From Xanthomonas campestris pv. badrii (GTDB taxonomy: Bacteria > Pseudomonadota > Gammaproteobacteria > Xanthomonadales > Xanthomonadaceae), in contig NZ_CP051651.1 of assembly GCF_012848175.1 (NCBI RefSeq), positions 496,001-560,000 of the forward strand: 64,000 nt of DNA, read 5' to 3'. Position numbers and translations under genes: made by a program. The notes beneath the pieces are model-generated. The model searched no databases and was not told the DNA's origin. It saw only the letters and a list, made by a program, of their open reading frames with translations. How positions within the stretch are numbered: the stretch's first letter is position 1; every line of letters starts with the position of its first letter. Of the stretch, positions 44,500 to 55,032 are shown in pieces.

Positions 44500-47298
44500 T
44501 CAACGCAGCGGTTTGCCGTACACGTCCCACACCTCGACCGGGCCCAGCCCAAGTGCGCGGATATCGGCCTCGATGCGGTGCAGATCGCCCACCACCAGCC
44601 ATGTCATCTGCTCCGGTTTGTAGGTGTCGCGCGCTCTTGCGCGCACCGTCTGCAGATCCACCGCGGCCAGCCGCTGCATGGCCCCCTCGGCGCGGTTGTA
44701 GGGCAGGCCCATGGCGCGCGCGCTGATCATTGCCCCCAACACCGCGCCGCTGGTGGTGAAGCTGGCCGGGATGGCCTGGATCGCGGCGCCACGGTCGCGT
44801 TCGAGCTCCTGCGGGGTGATCGGACGGGTGCCCACGTAATCGCGGATTTCCTTGCGGATTTCCACCAGCGCCGCCGCGGTCTTGTCGGTCTCCACGGTGC
44901 CGCTGGCGGTGAAGACGCGCGGGCCGCGCACCGCGTCGCTGATGCCCGCACCGAAGCCGTAGGTCCAGCCCTTGTGCTCGCGCAGATTCATGTTGAGGCG
45001 GCTGTGGAAGCTGCCACCCAGCGCCGCGTTCATGAGCGCTTCGGTGGCGGCCGCGTCCTGATCCAATGCCGGCACCAGGTGACCGGCCATGACACTGCTC
45101 TGTGGCGCGCCCGGCGCATCGATCAGGATCACCCGTGGGCCGCTGCGGACAGGGGGCGCATCCTGCGCCGGGTCGGGTAATGCCGTTGGCGTGTTCGCGC
45201 GCCAGTTGCCGAAATGACGCTCGGCGGCGGCAGTGACTTCGGCAACGCTGATGTCGCCCATCACGTACAGGGTTGCGTTGGCCGGGCCCATTTCGCGGTC
45301 GTGGAAGCGCGCGATGGCCGCGCGATCGTTTTGCCTGGCGAAATCGGCGTGCGCTCTGGCCCGGGTGGTCATGCGACCGTTGCGGTGGTTGGGCCCCCAC
45401 ACGGCGGCGGCATAGAGTTGTGCTGCCGATTCGATGGGATTGCGCTCGTAGGCATCGTAGGCGGCGTCGATGTTGACGTTGGCGCGGCGCCGGTCGATCT
45501 CGCTCTGCGGATAGGCCGGGTGGCGCAGCAGGTCGGCGGCCAGTGCAAAGCTGTCGTCCACCCGATTGCTGGTGGTGCTCCAGTTGAGCCCCATGTTGCG
45601 CTCGCCGATGGAGGTGTTCATGTAGAAGCCGATGCGGGCGATTTCGCGCGACACGGCGCTGGCGTCGCGCTGTGTGGTGCCCAGCGCAAGCAGGTTGATG
45701 GCCTGCGTGGCCACGCCCTCGCCATAGCCGTCCTCGCCATCGGTCCCGGTGGCGAACTGCACGCTGGCATCGATCAGTGGCAGGCCGTGGCGTTCGGCGA
45801 CCACCAGCTTCATGCCATTGGAGAGCCGGGTCTCGACGATGGCCGGAAACCTGACCGTGCCCGTGAACGGCCCCGGCGTCGGGGGGGCGCTGCGATCCAC
45901 CACGCCGGGCGCCGGCGCATTGGGCAGCGCCGGCTGGATGACCATCTCGTAGTAGGGGCGATCGAGCCATTTGCTGGCGACCTTGCGCAGATCCTCCGGC
46001 GTGGCGGTGCGCACCCAGTCCAGCTGCGCCAGCGCGCCGGCCGGATCGCCGTCGTAGAGCTGGCCTTGCGCCAGCATCGCGCCCACCGCTGCGTTGCTTT
46101 GCAGCGAGCGCAGCAGATTGTTTTCGGTGCCGACCACGATGGCCTGGATGCGCTGCGCATCGCGTGGCCCCTTGGCGAAGTAGTCTGCGAGGCTGCGATC
46201 GAGAATGGGGCCCACCTGTTCCGGCGTGACGCCGGGCCTGAGCGTCATCGCAATGCTGAAGGTGCTGACCAGCAGGTTGTTGGAGAGATTGGCCGACACG
46301 CTGCTCGCCAGGTGCAGCTTGTCCACCAGCAGGTCCCACAGGAGGGTGTCCGGCGAGCCGGCCAACGTGCCTGCGGCCAGTTGCAGCCTGGCCAGTTCGC
46401 GCGGGTCCTCGCCCGATACCGGCCAGCTGCGCCGCAGCCCGCCTGCCGCGCCGGTGCCCTGCACGTAATCGCGCTTGATCTGCGGGAAGTCCGGCAGCCA
46501 GCGCTGCATGTGGGAGGCCGGCGTGCCGGCCGGTACGTCGGCGAAATAGTGCGCCGCTTTCTGTTTGGCCGTCGCCAGGTCGACGTCGCCGGCCATGACC
46601 AGCACTGCGTTGGACGCGCCGTAGTACTGCGCGAACCATGCCTTCACGTCGTCGAGCGAGGCCTTGTTCAAGTCGTCCATCGAGCCGATGGTGGTGTGGC
46701 GATAGGGATGGCCCAGCGGGAAGTAGCTGTTGCGGTGGATCTGCGCAGTGGGGTCCTGTTGGCCGAGCTCGTCCTGGCGCTTTTCGTTCTGCACGACCGC
46801 GCGCTGCGCGTCCAGACCGGCCTGGGTGATGCTCCGGCCAAGGTTGGCCATGCGGTCGGACTCCATCCACAGCGCCAGATCCAGCGCGTTGCTGGGCACG
46901 GTCTGGTAATAGCGGGTCTGGTCCACGTCGGTGATGCCGTTCATGTCCGAGCCGCCGGCCTTGTCCAGCGGCAGGAAATATTCGCTCTTGCGGTTGATGG
47001 TTTCCTGGAACATCAAGTGTTCGAACAGATGGGCGAACCCGGTCTTGCCCTCCGGTTCGTCCTTGGAGCCAACCCGGTACCACACCCCGACGAACACGTT
47101 GGGCACGCTGTGGTTGCTGTGCACCACCACGGTGAGGCCGTTGGGAAGGGTGAACACGTGATGGTCGATGCTCACCTGGCCGATGTCCTTTACCGCGCCG
47201 GCGCCAGCCGGTGCAGCGGCCTGCGCAGGCCACAGGGCGGTGGTGCACAGCAGGCTGGCAAGCACGACGGGGAGGGCAGAGTGCAAAAGACGGTTCAC
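44500..47298 (-). CDS. M16 family zinc metalloprotease (first of a tandem pair)
   Basis: This 932-residue exported M16 protease is read from the GTG at 47298, which has AGGAG six bases upstream and begins a signal peptide (LLHSALPVVLASLLCTTALW). No ATG fits as well. Zinc motif HLFEHLMF (His90, Glu93, His94); downstream Glu in LDAQRAVVQNEKRQDEL. The C-terminal half lacks the zinc motif, as usual. It is similar along its whole length to the gene behind it, so the pair probably arose by duplication and the proteins may act as a heterodimer, as known for some two-subunit M16 proteases. Here, however, both copies keep the zinc site. Confidence 0.93.
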   Translation of the reverse strand: MNRLLHSALPVVLASLLCTTALWPAQAAAPAGAGAVKDIGQVSIDHHVFTLPNGLTVVVHSNHSVPNVFVGVWYRVGSKDEPEGKTGFAHLFEHLMFQETINRKSEYFLPLDKAGGSDMNGITDVDQTRYYQTVPSNALDLALWMESDRMANLGRSITQAGLDAQRAVVQNEKRQDELGQQDPTAQIHRNSYFPLGHPYRHTTIGSMDDLNKASLDDVKAWFAQYYGASNAVLVMAGDVDLATAKQKAAHYFADVPAGTPASHMQRWLPDFPQIKRDYVQGTGAAGGLRRSWPVSGEDPRELARLQLAAGTLAGSPDTLLWDLLVDKLHLASSVSANLSNNLLVSTFSIAMTLRPGVTPEQVGPILDRSLADYFAKGPRDAQRIQAIVVGTENNLLRSLQSNAAVGAMLAQGQLYDGDPAGALAQLDWVRTATPEDLRKVASKWLDRPYYEMVIQPALPNAPAPGVVDRSAPPTPGPFTGTVRFPAIVETRLSNGMKLVVAERHGLPLIDASVQFATGTDGEDGYGEGVATQAINLLALGTTQRDASAVSREIARIGFYMNTSIGERNMGLNWSTTSNRVDDSFALAADLLRHPAYPQSEIDRRRANVNIDAAYDAYERNPIESAAQLYAAAVWGPNHRNGRMTTRARAHADFARQNDRAAIARFHDREMGPANATLYVMGDISVAEVTAAAERHFGNWRANTPTALPDPAQDAPPVRSGPRVILIDAPGAPQSSVMAGHLVPALDQDAAATEALMNAALGGSFHSRLNMNLREHKGWTYGFGAGISDAVRGPRVFTASGTVETDKTAAALVEIRKEIRDYVGTRPITPQELERDRGAAIQAIPASFTTSGAVLGAMISARAMGLPYNRAEGAMQRLAAVDLQTVRARARDTYKPEQMTWLVVGDLHRIEADIRALGLGPVEVWDVYGKPLR

Positions 47299-47446
47299 GA
47301 CGGACTCCTGAGCAGGCCATGCGGCAGGCAGGAATTGACGCACGTCAAGCTTGCACCGGGCTGGCACGTCGCGCGCCGAAGGACCGGCAACGACGCGGTC
47401 TCGGTAAGGTCCATGCAAGTGTCCTGGTGTGGAATGCTAGACAGTC

Positions 47447-48952
47447 ATGCAGACCACCCCGCGCACCATGTCCATCCCCCTCCACAGCACCGATGCCGCG
47501 CTGGCGCAGCAGCTGGATGCGCTCGCGCGGCAGGGGCAGCGTCTGCTGGATCGGGCTGCGCTGCGCGTGGCCGTGCAGCGCGGCCTGCGCTGGGCGCTGG
47601 CCGGCAGTGCCGTGGGGCCGGCACTGGCGCTGATGGTGGCCTTCTGGGTGCAGCTGCCGATGGCGCGCTGGCTGCTGGGCTGCGCGCTGCTGCCGGTGCT
47701 GCTGGCCGCGCTGCCCTTGCTTGGGCTGCGTCGTGGCGCGTCGCTGCAGCGGCACGCTGCGCTGGCACTGCTGGACCGGCGTGCCGGCGCGCAGGATCGT
47801 CTGACCGCTGCGGACCAGTTCCTGGCTGAGCGGTCGCTCGATGGATTTCGCCAGGCCGCGCTGCGCGACGCACAGGCCTGGATCGGCCCGGCCCGGCAGG
47901 CCAGCCAGGCACCGATCGCCGTGCAATCGCGCCCGATCGAACGGTGGCGGTTCGCCATGCCGGTGCTCGCCGCGGCGCTGTTGCTTGCGGCTGCGCTGGT
48001 CTCGGGGCAGCGCGCAGGCGCGGCCGCTGCACGCGATGCCAGCGTGGGGCGTGGCAGCGCTGGAGTGTCCACGCCGGTGCTGGCGCCCACGGATGCCGAT
48101 CGCACCCGTATCCCCCCTGCCGACGTGCAGCGTGCGGCGACCCCGGCCGGGCGTGGTCGCAGCGATGCGGCGCAGCCATCTGCCCAGGATATCGGGAGCG
48201 CCAACCCGCAGATGCGGCCGGGCGCGGCGCAGGGCGAATCCGGCAAGACAGCCGCGGCCGCGGCGGCACGGAGCGCGGCGTCCACTTCGGCCAGCGGCGG
48301 TGCGGGCGAGGCCAAGGATGCGGCAGCGGCGGCATCGTCACCCAACGACGGCGCCGGCCTGCCGGCCGATGCCGAGCAGCAACGGCAGATGGACGATGCG
48401 GCGATGTCCGCCAGCGATGCGGCCGCGGCGAGCGGCAACGGCGATGGGATGCCGGAGGCCGGTGCGATCTCACGCGAGCGCCAGCCGTTGACGCAGCCGG
48501 CGCAATCGGCGCTGTCGCCTGGCGCTGGCGCGGCGCAGCCACCAAGCCAAAGCGGCAGCGATCCAGGCCAGGCGTCGCGCCAGCAGAGCAGCGAGCGAGG
48601 CGATCAGGGCCAGTCGCAAGGCGACGGCCAGCACAACGGGCAAGGCCAGGGACAAGGCCAGGGCACCGATGGTGCGCTCAAACGCACCCGCGGCCTGACC
48701 GGCCTGTTGCTGGGCGTGCCGATGGAAGATCAGCTCACCGGTACGCCCAACCGCGGCCGCGTGCGCAGCATCACCCGGCCGTCGGATCCGCAGGGCAGTC
48801 CTGCAACGCCCACGCCCGCACAGTCGCGTGGCAGCCAGTCCGGCGATGCCGGACCGGTCAGCCCGCGGCCCGCATCCGCAGCGGACCAACGCCTGGTTCG
48901 CGACTATTTCCTGCTGCAGCGCAAGCGCGGCGATTCCGCTACCGAGAACTGA
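47447..48952 (+). CDS. Membrane protein at the head of the MoxR/Bat operon
   Basis: This 501-residue protein is unrecognised beyond its context. Two N-terminal spans (about residues 48-90) and a third at about 170-190 surround a short helical part (HAALALLDRRAGAQDRLTAADQFL). From about 195 to 430 it is low complexity, rich in Ala, Gly, Gln, Ser and Asp, including QGQGQGQG. A conserved-looking tail ends in DQRLVRDYFLLQRKRG. Start ATG 47447; ATG 47468 is an alternative. Genes with this topology often precede moxR in such operons. It may be a membrane scaffold for the MoxR-VWA machinery. Confidence 0.6.
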   Translation: MQTTPRTMSIPLHSTDAALAQQLDALARQGQRLLDRAALRVAVQRGLRWALAGSAVGPALALMVAFWVQLPMARWLLGCALLPVLLAALPLLGLRRGASLQRHAALALLDRRAGAQDRLTAADQFLAERSLDGFRQAALRDAQAWIGPARQASQAPIAVQSRPIERWRFAMPVLAAALLLAAALVSGQRAGAAAARDASVGRGSAGVSTPVLAPTDADRTRIPPADVQRAATPAGRGRSDAAQPSAQDIGSANPQMRPGAAQGESGKTAAAAAARSAASTSASGGAGEAKDAAAAASSPNDGAGLPADAEQQRQMDDAAMSASDAAAASGNGDGMPEAGAISRERQPLTQPAQSALSPGAGAAQPPSQSGSDPGQASRQQSSERGDQGQSQGDGQHNGQGQGQGQGTDGALKRTRGLTGLLLGVPMEDQLTGTPNRGRVRSITRPSDPQGSPATPTPAQSRGSQSGDAGPVSPRPASAADQRLVRDYFLLQRKRGDSATEN

Positions 48953-48957
48953 GCCCG

Positions 48958-49961
<1,004 letters not shown>

Positions 49962-49962
<1 letters not shown>

Positions 49963-50873
49963 TGGCGCAAGCCGCAGTCACCGCGCAGGACCTGTTCGAC
50001 GCCAGTTTCCTCGACGCGGTGCAGGCGCTGTCGTTGCGTATTGCCCGGGCGCAGCGCGGCGGCCGGCTGGCGGAGCAGCGCAGTTCTGCACGCGGCCAGG
50101 GCGCGGAGTTCGCCGATTTCAAGCCCTATGCCAGTGGCGACGACTTGCGCGCGATCGACTGGAACGTCTATCAACGGCTTGGTCGGGTGTTCGTGCGCGT
50201 GTTCGAGGAGCAACAGGACCTGCCGGTCTATCTGCTGGTGGACGATTCGGCCAGCATGGTCGCCGAGCAGCCGCCACGCCTGCGGGCCGCGCTGCGCAGT
50301 GCCTTCGCGCTGGCAGCGATCGCCCTGTCGCAACAGGATTCGGTCAGCATCCTGCCGTTCGCCGATGCCGCGCAGCTGCCGCCGCGCCGGCTGTCGGGAC
50401 GGGCCAACCTGATGCGGATGGCCAGCCAGCTCGGCGCGTTGACCGGGCAGGGCGGCACCGCGCTGGTCCAGGCCCTGCGTCAGCTGGCGGGCAGCCGCCT
50501 GCGCCGCGGGCTGGTGGTGGTGGTGTCCGACTTCTTCGATCCGGCCGGCATCGATGCAGTGGTCGCCGCGCTGCAGGCGCTGCCGCACCGTGTGCTGCTG
50601 GTGCAGCTGGTGCGCGCGCACGATGCCGACCCGCAACTGCATCCCGAGTTGCAGGGCGATGTGCTCATCGATGACGGCGAGCCTGGTCATGCGGTACCGC
50701 TGAGCGTGTCGCCGGAGCTGCTGCGTGCCTACGCCCAGGTGCATGCGCGCTTCAATGCAGGCCTCGCCGGTTTCGTGGCTGCCGGCGGCGGTGGCCTGTT
50801 GCGTATCGACGCCGCCGAAGACGTGCTGCCGCAATTGCTTGCAGCCTTCGGCAATGGAGAGCTGCGCTTGTGA
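49962..50873 (+). CDS. DUF58 protein with VWA-like domain
   Basis: This 303-residue cytosolic protein is of the DUF58 family, a regular partner of MoxR. The signature is visible at about residues 40-70: GQGAEFADFKPYASGDDLRAIDWNVYQR. It is followed by a VWA-type fold with YLLVDDSASM (about 87-96; the metal-binding DxSxS). Later GLVVVVSDFFDPAG corresponds to a further VWA strand. The start ATG at 49962 shares its A with the moxR stop. It presumably delivers client proteins to MoxR in the inner-membrane complex formed by the neighbouring genes. Confidence 0.9.
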
Positions 50874-52588
50874 TGTTCGCCAACCTCTCTTCCGGTCTGG
50901 TGGCCGCGGGCGCAGCGATATTGCTGGTGCTTGTGACCGCGCTGTATCTGCTCAAGGTGCGCCGCAGGAGCATTGCGCTGGCCGGCGCAACGCTGTGGCA
51001 GCAAGCCTTGCGCCAGGTCCCGCCGCGCTTGCTGGGCAGCCGCTGGCACAGGCCGCTGGGCTGGTTGCTGTCGTTGTTGCTGGTGTGGCTGCTGTGGCTG
51101 GCTGCCGCCGCTCCGCAGCTGGCATCCGGCGATGATGGTCGCCGTCATGTGTTCTACCTGGACGCCTCGGCATGGATGCTCGCCGACGCCGGGTTCGATG
51201 CGGCGCGGCAGGCGCTGGAACGCGATGTGGCCGCACTGCCCGGCGCGCATCGCGAGGTGATCCTAGGTGAGGCATTGCCCGCGTTGCTGCTGGCACCGGA
51301 CGAGCGTGCGGCGCTGTTGCCGGCACGTCTGCGCCAGGCGCGTGCGCAGCCACTGCCGTCCGGTTTCCAGGCGTGGCTGAGCACCGTGGCAGGGGGCGGC
51401 AGCCATGCCACCGTGGTGCATTACTACGGCGCCGGGCCGGTGTATGCCGCAGCGCGCGCTGCGCGACCTGCCGGGGTCTGGCTGCAGGCGGCCTTTGTGG
51501 CGGCACCGCTGGACACCAATCGGGGCATCGTTGCGCTGGGCGCTGCACCGGCTGCGTCGCTGCGCTGGGATGCGGTGGATGTCAGGGTCGGCCTGGATGC
51601 GGTTGGCGCGCCGCTGCCCACGCCCGATGCGCTGGAGATCACCCTGGACGGCAAGCCGCTGCCGGCCGGCGTGAGCGTGCAGGCTGCGGCGGACGGACTG
51701 CTGCTCAAGGATGTGCCTGCCCATGGCGGCACCATGCAGGTGGCGTTGCGCCAGGGCGACCGCTTCCCCATCGATGACAGCGCGGCCCTGGTGCTGCCGT
51801 TGCGTGCGCCGCTGCGGGTGGCCCTGGTGGGCGAGCTGCCGCAGGCGGTGCAGGATGTGCTGGCACTGGACCCGTCGCTGCAGGTGGTGACGCTGCCGCA
51901 GGCACAGGTGCAGGTGCTGGCGCTGGCGCCCGGGCAGACGCCACAGGCCGGGTTGCCCACGCTGCACCTGGTATCGGCCACTGCAGGAACGTCGGCATTT
52001 CGCTTCACGGTGCGCGATGCGCAGGCGCAGGACGCGCTTGCCGCCCATCTGGATGCGCTGGGCCTGGATCAGGCGCGCAACGCCGCCATCGCCGACCAGC
52101 TGGGGCGTGCGGTGGGCATCGATATCGTGCATGGCAACCGCGCGCAGGTGCGCGTCTGGCAGGAGCTGTTCGCTGCCGATGGGGCGTTCGTGCAATCGCG
52201 CGCAATGCCGCTGTTCGTCAACCGCAGCCTGCACTGGCTCGCCGGCGACGCCTGGTGGGCCCCGTACGCGGCTGCCGGCACGCCCTTGCAACAGGACTTG
52301 CTGCTGCAACCGTTGGGGCAGTCCGCGCAGGTGCGCGCGCGTGCGCTGGGCGACCGCCTCATCTTGCCCGCGGCCGGCCGCCACACCATCGCCGGTCAGC
52401 CGTTGCAGGTGTCGCTGCTCGACCGCGGCATCACCCGCGGCGTGGCCGACCCCGCCGCGGCCGGCGTGGTCGTGGCGCCGATGCCGGCGGCGTGGATTCG
52501 CGGCGACCTTGCCAGCGTGTTGCTGGTGGTCGCCTTGTTGCTGTGCTGTACCGAATGGCTGCTGCACCTGCGCGGCCACATTCCCTGA
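50873..52588 (+). CDS. BatA-like membrane protein (aerotolerance N-terminal domain)
   Basis: This 571-residue protein starts at the ATG at 50873; an adjoining GTG at 50870 is possible. The N-terminal two-span BatA module is clear: ANLSSGLVAAGAAILLVLVTALYLL and a basic turn, then HRPLGWLLSLLLVWLLWLAAAAP. The periplasmic part (about residues 80-540) has a VWA-like strand (HVFYLDASAWML) in which the metal site is degenerate (DASAW rather than DxSxS). A closing span (ASVLLVVALLLCCTEWLL) anchors the C-terminus. It overlaps the DUF58 stop by one base. It is probably a structural rather than metal-binding VWA subunit. Confidence 0.78.
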   Translation: MFANLSSGLVAAGAAILLVLVTALYLLKVRRRSIALAGATLWQQALRQVPPRLLGSRWHRPLGWLLSLLLVWLLWLAAAAPQLASGDDGRRHVFYLDASAWMLADAGFDAARQALERDVAALPGAHREVILGEALPALLLAPDERAALLPARLRQARAQPLPSGFQAWLSTVAGGGSHATVVHYYGAGPVYAAARAARPAGVWLQAAFVAAPLDTNRGIVALGAAPAASLRWDAVDVRVGLDAVGAPLPTPDALEITLDGKPLPAGVSVQAAADGLLLKDVPAHGGTMQVALRQGDRFPIDDSAALVLPLRAPLRVALVGELPQAVQDVLALDPSLQVVTLPQAQVQVLALAPGQTPQAGLPTLHLVSATAGTSAFRFTVRDAQAQDALAAHLDALGLDQARNAAIADQLGRAVGIDIVHGNRAQVRVWQELFAADGAFVQSRAMPLFVNRSLHWLAGDAWWAPYAAAGTPLQQDLLLQPLGQSAQVRARALGDRLILPAAGRHTIAGQPLQVSLLDRGITRGVADPAAAGVVVAPMPAAWIRGDLASVLLVVALLLCCTEWLLHLRGHIP

Positions 52589-52593
52589 GCGCT

Positions 52594-55032
52594 ATGCACA
52601 TCCTCTTCCAATCGCCCTGGGCAGCGGCGTTGCTGCTGTTGTTGCCGTTGTTGTGGTGGCGCTCGACGCAGCTGCCGCGTTGGCAGCGCGTGCTGCGCGC
52701 TGCATTGCTGATCTGCGTGGTGCTTGCATTGGTGCAGCCGCTGCTACTGCTGCGTGGTGGCCCGCCAGCGCAAGTGGTGATCCTGGATCAACGCGCGTCG
52801 CTGGACCCACAGCAGCGCGCAGCGCTGCGTCACCGTCTGCAGCAACGCCTGGCCGCGACGCCGGCCGGCACCCGCACCAGCGTGCTGCAACTGGCCGGAG
52901 CCAGGCTGCCGCTGGAGGTGGACGAGTATCTGTTGCTGGGCGCGCGCTCGCCGGTGCAGGCGCTGCACACCGCGCTCGAGCGCCTGCCTGCAGGTCACGG
53001 CGGGACGCTGGTCTATCTGGGCGACGGTGGCTCGGCGGACCGGCAGTGGGGCGCTGCGGTCGCCGCGCTGGTCCAGCGCGGGATCGGTGTGGCCGTGGAG
53101 GAACGTGCCGCCACGGCAGGCACACCCAGGCTGGTGGATGTGCAACTGGATCCCACCGCCAGCGGTGCCCTGGCGCTCGCGCGGATTCGGGTCGCCGGCC
53201 GGGCCGATCGCGTCCAGGTCGTGGTGCTGCAGCGCGGGACCGAAGTGGCGCGTTCTCCGACGCTAGCGCTGGACGGACAGGCCGATGTGACGCTGCGCTT
53301 TGCAGCCGGTGCGGCAGGGTTTCATCCAGTGCGGGTGGTGTTGCAGCAGGCCGGTAGTGGCCGCGAACTCGCCGCCCTGGCAGGCACCATGGCAGTACAG
53401 GACCCGCTATCGGTGCTGTATGTCGCCGCTGATCCCGCTGCGGGCGCGCCGTTGCAACGCCTGTTGGGCAGCGGCTTTCGGGTGCAGCAGCAGGCACCGG
53501 ATGCCATCGATGCCGGCAGCGTCGCCTCCGCCGATGTCGCCGTGATCGATGGCCTTGGCGTCCAGACACTGCCTGCCACCGCCCAGGCAGCACTGGCCGA
53601 GGCGGTGAGCCAACGCGGCATGGGCCTGCTGTTCAGCGGTGGTGGCAGTGCGTTCGCCGGGCTGCCGCGCGAGGCGTCCCAGGGCGGCCCGCTGGCGCGG
53701 CTGTTGCCGGTTGGCGGGCAACCGCAGGAGCAGTTGCAAGATCCCAGCGTGGCGCTGGTGGTCATCATCGACAGCTCCGGCTCGATGGCCGGCGCGCCGA
53801 TGGAGCTGGCCAAGCAGGTCGCGCGGCTGGCAGTGCGCCGTCTCAAGCCGGAAGACCGCGTAGGCGTGGTGGAATTCTATGGTGCCCGTCAATGGTCGGT
53901 GCCGATTCAGCCCGCACGCGATCCAGCCGATGTGGAGCGTGCGATCGGGCGGATGCAGGCGCAGGGCGGCACGCAGCTGTTCCCGGCGATCCAGGAGGCG
54001 TATTTCGGTTTGAAGAACACCGATGCCCGCTTCAAGCACATGTTGGTCATCACCGATGCGGGCGTGGAGGACGACAACTATCAGCGGTTGCTGCGGCACA
54101 TCGCCCAGGACCGGATCAACGTCTCCACCGTGCTGGTGGGCGAGGGCGAGGGCGAGCAGCGGATGGCCGAGATGGCCAACTGGGGACGTGGCAGGTTCTA
54201 TCAGATCGGCACCGATGCGAGCATGGTCGACATCAATCTCAAACAGCCGCAGCTACAGCCATCGCCCGGCTACCGGAGCGGTCGCTTCGAGGTGCAGCCT
54301 GCCGCCGGACAAGCCTGGTGGCAGCGTGATGCCCTGCAGGGGATGCCTGCGCTGAAGGGCCTGGCCACAGCGGTGCCCCGTGCGGGCGCGCAGATCATGG
54401 CGCGCAGCGGCGAGCAGCCGGTGGTGGCGAGCTGGCAGTACGGCGCAGGGCGCGTGACCACCCTGATGACCGAACCGCTGGGTGCCGGTACCGCAGGGTG
54501 GGGCGCCTGGCCGGGGTACGGGCCCTGGCTGGCGCGGCTGCTGGCCGGCACTGCCCGCCAGCAGCCTGCGCAGACGCTGCAGGTCTCGCGCAATGGCCAG
54601 GCCGTGCAGGTGCTGGTCGAACAGGCCGACGCTGAAGCGAGCGATACGCTTCGGCTGGCGCTGGTGGACGCGGACGGTGGCGAACGCGACGTGCCGCTGC
54701 AGCGGCGCACTCCCACCGTGCTGGAAGCGGGCCTGCAGCTGCCTGCCGGGCAGGATGCGCGCCTGACGCTGCAGGCTGCACACGCGGTCCTGCGCGCCAC
54801 CGACGGGGTCTGGACCGATGTCGGCGCCGAGCCGTCGCCGGTCCGCTACCGATTGCCGTTGCAGGCGCTGGCCACGCTCACCCGGCAAACCCGCGCAACG
54901 CCGGAGGCCGGGTGGCAGCTGCATGATCTGCGCACGCTGCTGGCGGCGCTGGCCATTGCGTTGTACCTGATCGAACTGCTGTGCCGCCGCTGGCCGTGGC
55001 GGACACCCTCGTTTTCCTGGAATTCGCCTTGA
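52594..55032 (+). CDS. VWA-domain membrane protein with glutamine-amidotransferase-like fold
   Basis: This is an 812-residue membrane protein. Two N-terminal spans (WAAALLLLLPLLWW and LRAALLICVVLALVQPLLLL) are followed by a periplasmic part. A flavodoxin- or amidotransferase-like domain (about residues 270-370, VLYVAADPAAG, GLLFSGGGSAFAG) precedes a complete VWA domain. This has an intact metal site DSSGSM (about 392-397), then TQLFPAIQEAYF and MLVITDAGVED. A third span lies at the end (LLAALAIALYLIELLC). Such proteins are found with MoxR and DUF58 in envelope-integrity operons. The next gene starts in its stop codon. Confidence 0.8.
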   Translation: MHILFQSPWAAALLLLLPLLWWRSTQLPRWQRVLRAALLICVVLALVQPLLLLRGGPPAQVVILDQRASLDPQQRAALRHRLQQRLAATPAGTRTSVLQLAGARLPLEVDEYLLLGARSPVQALHTALERLPAGHGGTLVYLGDGGSADRQWGAAVAALVQRGIGVAVEERAATAGTPRLVDVQLDPTASGALALARIRVAGRADRVQVVVLQRGTEVARSPTLALDGQADVTLRFAAGAAGFHPVRVVLQQAGSGRELAALAGTMAVQDPLSVLYVAADPAAGAPLQRLLGSGFRVQQQAPDAIDAGSVASADVAVIDGLGVQTLPATAQAALAEAVSQRGMGLLFSGGGSAFAGLPREASQGGPLARLLPVGGQPQEQLQDPSVALVVIIDSSGSMAGAPMELAKQVARLAVRRLKPEDRVGVVEFYGARQWSVPIQPARDPADVERAIGRMQAQGGTQLFPAIQEAYFGLKNTDARFKHMLVITDAGVEDDNYQRLLRHIAQDRINVSTVLVGEGEGEQRMAEMANWGRGRFYQIGTDASMVDINLKQPQLQPSPGYRSGRFEVQPAAGQAWWQRDALQGMPALKGLATAVPRAGAQIMARSGEQPVVASWQYGAGRVTTLMTEPLGAGTAGWGAWPGYGPWLARLLAGTARQQPAQTLQVSRNGQAVQVLVEQADAEASDTLRLALVDADGGERDVPLQRRTPTVLEAGLQLPAGQDARLTLQAAHAVLRATDGVWTDVGAEPSPVRYRLPLQALATLTRQTRATPEAGWQLHDLRTLLAALAIALYLIELLCRRWPWRTPSFSWNSP

